DNA of 64,000 nucleotides from NCBI GenBank assembly GCA_945859605.1, contig OX243811.1:55084069-55148068 (forward strand), read 5' to 3'. Below the pieces are notes generated by a model. It saw nothing but the letters and a program-made list of their open reading frames with translations, did not search any database and was not told where the DNA came from. The translations under genes were made by a program, and so were the position numbers. Shown one piece after another: positions 55,801 to 64,000 of this stretch; the stretch's first letter is position 1; each line of letters begins with the position of its first letter. The stretch comes from Lumbricus rubellus. Its lineage: Eukaryota > Annelida > Clitellata > Crassiclitellata > Lumbricidae.

Positions 55801-58800
55801 CTTTTGTTTAATAAATTTTTGTTTGAAATAGATTGCCTACCAGGCCCTACCTCATGAAAATGTGTTCATCCTGTTCACCTTAGTTATGTCATGCTGCACC
55901 TCCCAATAATTAACACCGGTTGTCAAGTGTCAATGCCATCTTTCTGTAATGTAAGGTATTAGCCTACTGATAAGATATGTAATTTTTTGGTTTTTCCGCA
56001 GAAATAGCATCGTACGACGTACGCTAAAAGCAACTATTACCCTTTTGTTATTATGCTTATACCACAGAGTATGTCGAGCAAAAAATGAAAAATTATTATT
56101 CAAACTTGAGGGGTTCGGTGAGTGGTCATGGATTTCTCTTGGGGTTCGGCTCCCTTGAAAAGGTTAAGAACCACTGGTATAGAAGTTACACAGTATATGT
56201 TGGAAGCAATAGTTAGGTAATGGAACCACTGACTTAACAGTTAGAGTATGTTATGCTGCAATTTGTTTCAGTTTATTGTTTTTGATAGATTAGTTTGTAT
56301 GCTTATAAGACATAAATGTTTGTGCTTGACTGTCACAGAAAACAAAGACCTTCTCGAAATAATTTTTTCGAAGAAACAGAAAACCGGTATGATCAGTTTG
56401 TTGTTCTTGTATCTGAACTTGATGACTTTTCCTGCTAGATTTCTTCACTGATTAAATTTATAAATTTTATGTTTCAATGAGAAGCGGTTGAAGATCGTAA
56501 TTTTCCATTTGATACTTTGAAACGAGATGGCAGAACTTCTGATCATTATGGCAATGGAGCATGGCAACATGTTTAATGTTCGTCTTATAAATAGAATTGA
56601 GTATGTAGGTTTGTAAGTACTGTACTTGTGGTTGAGGTTTACTGAGCGGATGTCTCTTGTAAAGCTGCATGCACAGACAGCTTCAAGACTTCTCCGAGAC
56701 AATTAATGTCGAGACATTTAAGTGCTTTGCGATGAATTGTTTCACATCTTCAACTATGTTCTGTTACTGTACATGTTGGGTGCCATTGTGAGATTCAGAA
56801 AAGGCAATTTTGAAGTAGCTAGATACATAAATACATGCATGCATACGTACATACATACTTACATACAAAGGGTCACTAGTTATGTAAGTGGGTCATATGA
56901 AATCATTGAACACTGTGAAGTGCCTTGTAACTGACCTATAGAGATTTGGCTGTAAAATTGATACTTTGAAGTTTGATATGTTTTGGGAAGTTACCGGTAT
57001 TTATATGATAATGTGCTCAAAATAATAGTTACCAGCCAATCACTAATTTTGATGAAAGAATTAGCGTTAGCATGTCCCTTGGTATTATTAGACATATATC
57101 AAAGTTTAGCTTGATGCTTTTTTTTGTATAGACTTGATTTATGTTTTATGTTTTAGACACTGGTCCAGGCAAAATTCTTTTAACTGCAATTCTGTTTTCT
57201 GCGAAAAATGATATGGATGCCGATGATCTTCACCAGTCGTTCACTTTGTTGCCGTTGATGCTAATTAAAGGCTCGTCACGATTAACAGGACATCTCATTA
57301 ATTGGTTGCAGGTCTGTGCTTGTCAACCTCCGTAACTGTAAACTTCGTAACACACTTATTTAATGGGATGGAGTTACTCTTATCTAATCAGCAGGCATCT
57401 TTTGGGCTATTGTCGTAGACCACAGGGCATCTGTCGGTGCTTGCTTCTGCGTCGAACTGACGTCTGAACTTGTTCCTTCAGATAGAACTCGCTGATCTCA
57501 TGTGAACCAAGCAGATAACCATTTAATTTCATAACAAGTTACCAGACATGTTACCAGTTATCCACTGGTAAAGTACACAGGTATCAGTAATATGAAGATA
57601 ACCAGTAGAGGCAATAATATTGCAGATAATGAATCTCCTGTTTGATTCTCCTGATCAACTCTAATTGTGACCATCCACTTGCTGTTGCCATTGTCTCATG
57701 TACCAAGGACTAAAATTGTAACTGATTTATATACTAATTTTTGTCCTGCAGTCATGTAGCAAACATCAGCTTTTCACTGGAGACTGTAAAGTTGCTAACA
57801 TTTCTGGACAGCACTTGATATGGGTCTAGGATTTGTTCTGACAATAACATAACATGTGATTCTGTATAATATTAAAAAAATTTATTGCTGCATTTACTGC
57901 AATTGTAGGATTATAGTTATCCTATTTCATAATTTTAGATTACTTTCGACTCCTGCATCACTCCATTTCATATGTCTCCGCTCCAGCTCATTTGGTTGGC
58001 TACCATGTTTGCTGGAATTACAACAGGTGAAGTTAACATACATGTGTTAAATTTTAAAATATCTGACGATGTAACCGAATACTTTACATATTGATTTGAT
58101 TGGTTATTGGTTTCTGTTTTTATATAAGTTTTTTATTTGAGAATGATGTCAATGTAGCTATTTTGGCTTTCAATGCTTATGAAAATGTTAACCGATTGTT
58201 AATTCTTGGTGTTTTTTGTGATTTTAATACTTTATATTGTACTAAAAGTGACTTTGAAACCACTGCAGCTTGTTATTTAATAGTTTTGCGCTTGCAAATT
58301 TCAGGTCCACGTTCACAACCAGTGCAGTTTGTCTATAAAGTTCCAGAGGAAGTAAAAGGTCTTACAACCATTACATACACCATCAATGCTCATGACTGCC
58401 AACGTGTGTGGCAGAGGTAATAATGTTTGTGTAATATTGGACTATTGTTTCAACTGTGTTCTTTCATGATGTTGTCCATAAGGATGTCCACAGTAAATGA
58501 CTTACTTTGGACCCCACTCTCTTCTTTGTGTGCATTTAACCTTCTCCTGCAGCTCTGTGTGGACATCCACATCCTAAGATCAGTGAACAAGATAAAATAT
58601 CACCACTGTGCAATCTTCAAAGTTAAATTTTTTGATGTTCCTTCAATTAAATATGACTATTTGCTATTTATTTTATTAATATGATTAATTAGGATTATAA
58701 TTATGCTTGTCATAGAAGTTTCTGCTAAGTTCCACTGGCTAATGACATTCCAATTAATAAATCTGCCAAAAGTCATTAGATTTTTTGTTCCTTGTTTGTG

Positions 58801-59863
58801 AATTTTCAGCATCTGTGACAACAAAAACCAAGAGGATGTCTGTACATCGGAGCAAGTTGTGTCTTTTATTTCGGCTTGGGATGAACACTTCTTCCATCAC
58901 TTTGGAGTTCACCTGCAGGTCTGCATTCTTTCCTTAATAGCTGGTCACTGTGTTTTTGAATTTTCTCAGCAGGTGTTTGCCTATAATTATAATTTGCCAA
59001 ATGTTGCATTTTTCTCAAATATTGTACTATTTCTTATTATTATTGTAATGGAAGAAACAATTTTTAGAATACTGTGAACTCATTCTGAACGTATCTTGTT
59101 ACCAGAAATAGAAGTACACTCGGCTTAACCTGATTATGTTGTAGGCCATGCAGTTGTTAACTGTTGGAACATCTGTGCTCCATGTCAGCAACGATGGACG
59201 AGTAAAGGCAAGTGAATAATAGTTTTATCAAATTTCCACTTTCGTTGTGGTCTCAACAGCCATGTTGGGGTGACCTGCATTTAATGCATTAAATTTTGAA
59301 ATCTCTTAATCCAACTATGGTGATCTATAAACGTAATAGGTTAGAATAATTGTCTAAAACTGCAAATGACTTTGGCAAAGGTAAGAGTTCAATCCAAATC
59401 ATGGAGTTAAGTCAGGTGCAAAGAGTGATTGAACGCAAGAGCATTAGATGAAACAATATAACAGAATAATGTAAAGATAATTATGCATTTAGTAAACGTT
59501 GAACTACAGAGAAACTGACTGATATGCAGTCGCTGTGTTAAGGTAACAGATAAATATTTGTTTCTTGCCATGGAAATCCTCTGGAAAATGGTTCCAAGGT
59601 TGTCCGATTTCACAGCTCACGTATCCATATCATTCCAAGAATTTGAGGAGAGCACAATCACTGCATGGATTCTTGTACAATGTACAGTTGAACTCTTCTT
59701 TAGTCTCATTTTAACAGCGTAGGCAGTGTAAATTGGATGAGTGTTTTTATTTGTGGATTTATCTTACCTGATGTTGATTTTGTTTCAGATTTTTTCACAG
59801 GAACACACGCACCAAGTTCTTGTGTATCTGGCAGAGGAAACCTTAAAGCAGAATTTACCATAG
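52803..59863 (+). CDS. CENPL: Centromere protein L (CENP-L) homologue, ten coding exons, 349 aa
   Basis: Exons: 52803-52992 (starts MNTKSLCRM), 53678-53758, 54712-54824, 55291-55354, 57157-57311, 57939-58026, 58305-58416, 58810-58918, 59145-59207, 59789-59863. All phases join. CENP-L pairs with CENP-N in the constitutive centromere network that binds CENP-A chromatin and helps build the kinetochore. Matches to vertebrate CENP-L run in order: WHIHKVAPLHLFSF, YSKLLSAHLEA, LPLMLIKGSSRLTGHLINWL, MSPLQLIWLATMFAG, VGTSVLHVSNDGRVKIFSQE and VLVYLAEETL. Length is nearly that of human CENP-L (344 aa). The basic, divergent first about 90 residues are as expected. Intron 9 appears to use a GC donor (AAAG|GCAAGT). 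Introns contain a LINE tail and a hAT element. Confidence 0.92.
53830..53856. repeat. (CAAT)n microsatellite
   Basis: Seven CAAT units in CENPL intron 2. Confidence 0.9.
54290..54545 (+). mobile_element. LINE 3' end (CR1/L2-like) in CENPL intron 2
   Basis: Degenerate frame with MQNRAFSVAGPVVWNGRPQE, the same family ending as at 29350-29600, and a terminal ATGAATGAATGAATG tail. A second scrap (GTATTCAGCTCAAAACTGTG, AGAGTTGGGAGCT) starts at about 54838, only 14 bp past the exon-3 donor. Confidence 0.65.
55661..56176. mobile_element. Non-autonomous hAT element, 516 bp, in CENPL intron 4
   Basis: Perfect inverted ends CAGTGGTTCTTAACC / GGTTAAGAACCACTG and a perfect 8-bp duplication GTATAGAA at 55653-55660 and 56177-56184. 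GGGGTTCGG repeats near both ends. No coding capacity. Confidence 0.94.
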
Positions 59864-60370
59864 TAGTAAATCAATGTAGTTATTCATGTCGACGTCTTTG
59901 AAATCCTCATTGTCTTTGTTGGACTGTGGACTGCTGAGATGAAGAGCATACTCAAACATCCTAAGTTTAAAGAGAATCTTTCTCAAGATTAATTATTTGG
60001 AAAACTGTATTTCTGATTGATTTGAGATTGGTTTAGGATTTTGCCATTTTGCTTACACAGTAAATGAAACTTGGGCATGTTTGCTTATGTCATGCACTCT
60101 AATTCTATCTCTTTTGTAGGGCATATATTTGCATTATGTCCCAAAAATATTAAATAATCGTGTTTATCATACCAGTACTCCTTTAAAATACTTGGAAACG
60201 AACCATTGTCTCTGCAGGAAAAGACTTGTTTAGTTATTGCTACAATGTCATGCCCTCACCGCTCTTGGCTTGATTATCGGATACTCTTTCTACTTTCAGA
60301 TGCGAACAGATATTATATGATCGACTTACCTGACAATGTCTATGATTCAATATTAGTTTATAATTATGGG
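59864..60370 (+). other. CENPL 3'UTR and flank
   Basis: Sequence after the CENPL stop. ATTAAA at 60149-60154 is a possible poly(A) signal. No other feature. Confidence 0.4.
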
Positions 60371-60379
60371 GGTTACTTA

Positions 60380-60640
60380 AATAGGTTAGTGGTTAGTGTG
60401 CTGAACTGTCCACTGACCGAGAGGTTGGAGTTCAAATGCCTGCCAGGGCAGAAATTTTGGTTGGAGATTAACTATATTATGAGTACGCTGACCATGCGAT
60501 GTGGACCATGTGGTTGCACTGGTTGGGAAGGTACGAAGGCGTGGGTGACTACCAATGATGTTGCAGGATAGACTGCGCACCATTTCCATTTTAGCGATTG
60601 AAAAGGAGTCCAGAAAGGACTTGTGAGTGGTCGGACCTAG
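60380..60640 (+). mobile_element. Probable tRNA-derived SINE, family 3
   Basis: GGTTAGTGGTTAGTGTGCTG (A-box-like) and GGTTGGAGTTCAAATGCC (B-box-like) are spaced about as in tRNA genes, followed by an unrelated body. Ends and target duplication not defined, and no second copy in the window. Confidence 0.45.
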
Positions 60641-60769
60641 CAGCTGTGAACTGGGAAAAGGAAATTGACAAATTCAGTTAGGGTGACAGAAGACTGCTTC
60701 GTGCTATGACCAACACTGTAGGCAACGCTTGAGCGCAGTAGTTGAAGACCATATATATAGCCTAGGCGC

Positions 60770-60925
60770 TTAATTGTCCTGGGAGTGACTTTGGTCAGCC
60801 AATCTGACCCCACTTGACCCTAAACCGACTTGAAGTCGACGCCTTGGAGCCAAAACAACTTGACCCGACTTGGTAGAAAAACAATCGACTTCCAACTTGA
60901 AGTCGACTTTTGACATCCTAATAAC
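60770..60925 (+). repeat. AAGTCGACTT-rich interspersed repeat, copy 2
   Basis: Reverse-complement partner of 9120-9320, sharing TGGGAGTGACTTTGG, the GACTTGAAGTCGAC palindrome and AAAAACAATCGACTTCCAAC. Confidence 0.6.
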
Positions 60926-61034
60926 CATTAACCACTAGCCTATAGGCCTAGGCTAGACCTACGAACGGATAATAATGCAAAAGTCAAGCCAATTTTGTCT
61001 TGCAAGCATTACTTTCATTAGCCTATACCACAAT

Positions 61035-62416
61035 CAGCGGCGCCGCCAGGATTTTTTTCTGTACGCACAATACACTAGGATTTTTTTCTGTACCGTACGT
61101 ACAATACAACTTGCACAAAATAATATGAAGCGAACAGCGATCGATACGAGCTTATATATAACAGATTATATATAGGCTATGTATGTATGTATACATAGGC
61201 GCCGATCGAGTTGATCCGAAGAGTGGGGGTGCCGAAAGAATGTGAAAATATGCGCGCGTGAGCGCGCGAATTTTTTTTGACCCTTTTTCATAGGAGACTT
61301 ATTGAAATCACCACTGTTCACATAGGCGAAGACTTGGTCCTGGTTTTAAGGGACGAACTCGCGGCCAAAGTATGATCGCCGAGAAGCACAGCGCCGAGCA
61401 GGGTAGGGGTTTGGGAACGGGATGTGCTCCTCCCCATTTTCGATTTTTTTTATTGTCACACTGCGATGGTAGCCTAGAACCTTAGGCTATCATTTTGACG
61501 TCATGACATCCTTGTCAAAATTTCCTGTTATCTCATTGCATTTTTTTTATCATCCTTTGTGTTTGATGTAGCCGATTTCTCTTGGAATCCACACAGAAGA
61601 AAAGCACAATCTTCGTTTTCATGGGCGTCTTGGAGCACTCTCCCTCAATTAGGTCAACATACTCAAATTTTGCACAAGAAATCAGACAATTGGCCACTGT
61701 TTACTGAACCAATATTAACACTGTGGAATAGGTTTTCAAATAGTATTTCAAGTAGCCTAGTTTTTAAAGACAAAACAATATCCCGCTTTTATGATGCTGG
61801 GAGGTGACTCTCGAGCACTGAATTAAGAACACTATTGAGCATGTATACACTATTAGGCCTAAAGAAACAATGTCATTCAAATCGTCGCCTTCGTCCGTAA
61901 TAACAAAAATGACGGAAGCGGATCGAATAAGCAGGATATCGGGGTTTCCTCGCATTCGCTGATCGGCTTAGGACCAATGGAGTTCAGACCACCAGATGGG
62001 ATAAAACTGGAGAAATTGTAAGGTAGGCCTAAACTAACTGAGATTTTAAAAAGTATACTAAAGATGGAATGATTTTTATAGATAAGGAATTCCAACAGAG
62101 AAAAAATATCTTAAAAGCACATCTTGCCGGCTGATTTCAGATGGTGCCCATGCATAGGAGGGCCTCGCATGGCCAATTTCTGGTGGTGCTGAGCACTCAC
62201 GCAGAGTCGGCGCCCATGTATGTATATACCGTAGGCCTATATGCCTACTGGCGATTATGGGGTATCACCAGCATAAGCTTCTTGCTCCATTTTGGGTATA
62301 GGCCTACGCATAGAGGTAATTTTGGATGTTAAAAGTGGTGACGTTTTTTTAAAAATCCTTTTCGCGCTGTACGCACTAAAATCTTGCGTAAGTGCATACG
62401 CCTAACGGCGCCTCTG
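61035..62416. mobile_element. hAT element containing another hAT
   Basis: Ends CAGCGGCGCC and GGCGCCTCTG (9 of 10 inverted match) with a perfect 8-bp duplication ACCACAAT at 61027-61034 and 62417-62424. Without the nested element it would be about 350 bp. GGATTTTTTTCTGTACGCAC occurs near the left end and GTACGCACTAAAATC near the right. Confidence 0.82.
61194..62218. mobile_element. Nested hAT element, 1025 bp
   Basis: Ends CATAGGCGCCGA and TCGGCGCCCATG (11 of 12 inverted match). An 8-bp duplication TATGTATA lies at 61186-61193 and 62219-62226. It sits inside a TATGTATG tract of the outer element, so duplication limits are slightly ambiguous. GGGGGTGCCG lies inside the left end. No transposase recognised. 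Confidence 0.82.
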
Positions 62417-62424
62417 ACCACAAT

Positions 62425-62889
62425 GAATAAAAGTGCAATACACCAGTGTGGCGTTAAACTAGGGCTATAGATTTAGGCTATTAGTAGCCTACGAGATCCA
62501 GCTAACTTTTCGTCAAGTTCATTGACCAATAGAAGTTCATGGACTTGCTCGCGTTCATGTCTTGATAGGGCATACATGCTACCGGCAACAATTTATTACC
62601 GGTAGTATTGCGATTCGCAAATTGTACGAAACGTATATAGGTTATACGTGTAGCCTAAGGGCTAACCGCTAACATAGGCTATACTTAGAGCAAAATATTA
62701 TATGAATAGATCGGCAGACGGAATTAAGTCGGCATGGTTTCGATAAAATACTGTATACACTATACAGTGTAAGACTATAGGCTAGTCTAAGCCACTGTTT
62801 AATTAAGAAAAGTCGACGTCGACCATACAAAATAATATTGCAGCCTTCGTTAATTAGAATTGGTAGGCGTATGCCTAGTTAACTACACC
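62425..62889. other. Non-coding stretch, no gene seen
   Basis: AT-rich sequence with several AGGCTATA motifs and no recognised exon. Confidence 0.4.
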
Positions 62890-63160
62890 GGTAAGCGAGA
62901 GCGGCATAATTGCGGTTCAAGCCCCGGGCTGGGAGTGACATCCAGAGATTTAGATATCTCGGACTAGCACGTATAGGCCTACGTGTGAAACGCAGGGGCG
63001 TAAGCTGCTCCCGAGCGACCTTGGGCAAGTTGTTTACCCATCATTGTCTGTGTGGAAGGCAACGGGAACCACACTCACCTCATCCTCGGGTGGCGAAACC
63101 CATGGAACCTCATGCCCACGGGCAGAGAACTATCATCACCGTCATCATCATCAGGCCCAT
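62890..63160 (+). mobile_element. tRNA-derived SINE, family 2, diverged copy with ATC tail
   Basis: The head (GAGCGGCATAATTGCGGTTCAA...) keeps a B-box-like GCGGTTCAAGCCCC. The body ACCTTGGGCAAGTTGTTTAC ... GTCTGTGTGGAAGGCAACGG ... GGGCAGAGAACTATCATCAC matches the minus-strand SINE at 23445-23692 and likewise runs into CATCATCATC. Confidence 0.6.
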
Positions 63161-63199
63161 GCATCATTAATTTTTGTAGTCACAGTACAAAGTTCAAAA

Positions 63200-63541
63200 A
63201 CTGCTTAAATGCTGCCCTGGTTTCCTATAAAGAACGCCTTGAAAAACTGCGCTAAACGCCTAGGACACCTATCATACCTAGAGCAAACCTTTCCAACAAT
63301 CACCGAACTTGCCAACACAGCTGATGCAAAACTCCTCTTCTCCATTTTAACAAACCCCAAGCATGTACTTCACCAACTCCTACCTCCACTCCAACCCCCC
63401 TTCTTTCATCAATTAAGACCCAGAGCACACAACCACATTCTCCCACCAAAGGACAATATTAGGCCTAACTCTCAATATTATTTATTCCACGATCATTATA
63501 TAAAAATATTTACTAGGTTAGGTCTAAGACTATCGAACTGA
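63200..63541 (+). mobile_element. LINE 3' coding fragment
   Basis: The frame from 63209 includes KLLFSILTNPKHVLHQLLPP and a LRPRAHNHILPPKDN-like stretch. This is the ending typical of non-LTR retrotransposon polymerases in invertebrates and fish (NPxHVLHxLLPP, then LRPRxHN). It lacks all catalytic domains. The SINE just upstream may share its machinery. Confidence 0.6.
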
Positions 63542-63923
63542 AATTTAATTATTCATTATCACTCTTGTTAACATTTCTGCGTTATTGTCAGATTGTTTTT
63601 CTTAATAAAAACGAATATACTAAAAAATTATTTTCACAAAAACTTGCCACACTACGTCAAAGATTTTAAAATCGTTGCACCTTTTCTTTGCACCACGTTG
63701 TATTAAGAGCGTCCAGTCTTCTGTATATGTGGTCTTTGGACCGCCATATCTAAATGAAATCTAAATGCACTGTCTAAATGTAGCTTCCGTTAAAGTTAAT
63801 TATAAATTGGACATTTAAATTGTTAGCATTTCTACACGGCCTACCTGAGGCATTAAAATCTATAAGTAAATTAGTAGAGTTTTATTGTACCACATTGAAC
63901 GGAGGTTGAACGTATTTGTCGAG

Positions 63924-64000
63924 ATGAGTGGAAGCGGCCAGAGAAGTGGGGACAGACGTCTTCTGGGAGGGACAGAAGCATCAAGAAACTACGACTACGT
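63924..64000 (+). CDS. Possible first coding exon of a gene running off the right edge
   Basis: ATG at 63924 opens an uninterrupted, less AT-rich frame to the window end, reading MSGSGQRSGDRRLLGGTEAS then RNYDY. It looks like a hydrophilic protein start with a purine-rich codon pattern unlike the AT-rich flank. I do not recognise the protein, and 25 codons are too few to be sure. Confidence 0.35.
   Translation, partial: MSGSGQRSGDRRLLGGTEASRNYDY

Overview
This is an animal nuclear DNA window. It has multi-exon genes with GT-AG introns and dense DNA transposons, SINEs, LINE tails, microsatellites and one long-LTR retrotransposon. The palindrome TAGGCCTA and its half AGGCCTA recur throughout the non-coding DNA. 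Gene content and repeat style suggest a marine invertebrate deuterostome, perhaps an echinoderm, but this is an inference from impression and not proven.

Left third (1-29.1 kb, minus strand): a cluster of small Ly6/uPAR-type (LU domain) secreted, GPI-anchored proteins built from three modular exons. Exon 1 encodes the signal peptide, exon 2 the first cysteines, and exon 3 the last finger plus the GPI tail. One complete gene spans 24308-29095. A second copy has intact exons 2 and 3 (7716-8421), but its exon 1 (10124-10179) carries 4 extra bases and its 5'UTR is split by a 7.2-kb LTR retrotransposon. A lone exon 1 at 4429-4480 probably belongs to a gene running off the left edge. A spare exon 3 lies at 23146-23343. 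Shared flanking segments (100-360 with 25230-25510, and others) show the cluster grew by segmental duplication.

LTR element (10210-17376, minus strand): LTRs of about 1.42 kb differ at about nine positions, so the insertion is young. The first open reading frame starts inside the 5' LTR and crosses into the internal region. It overlaps a capsid frame by ATGA, and that frame is followed directly (TAA-ATG) by a zinc-knuckle/protease frame. The last frame is joined to remnants of the integrase tail, with reverse transcriptase, RNase H and the integrase core missing. It is a non-autonomous Ty3/gypsy-like element with open frames.

Middle and right (33-60 kb): three recognisable single-copy genes. 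A CCDC150 homologue on the minus strand (19 coding exons, 1073 aa by my reconstruction) is followed by a CCDC160-like gene (two coding exons, 356 aa) and a CENPL homologue (ten coding exons, 349 aa), both on the plus strand. CENPL is an inner-kinetochore protein; the other two are coiled-coil proteins. CENPL has a probable GC-AG intron. Their introns hold a hAT element, a G-rich TTA-flanked MITE, a 335-bp pure-purine tract and LINE tails.

Mobile DNA: at least eight non-autonomous hAT elements have recognisable 8-bp target duplications, including one nested in another (61035-62416). There are also a Tc1/mariner relic with long repeats (3061-4274), a Tc1 fold-back element (19727-20945), a MITE with an 11-bp duplication and telomere-like repeats (47912-48587), and two tRNA-derived SINE families with 12-bp duplications or ATC-rich tails. 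A possible first coding exon starts at 63924 and runs off the right edge.
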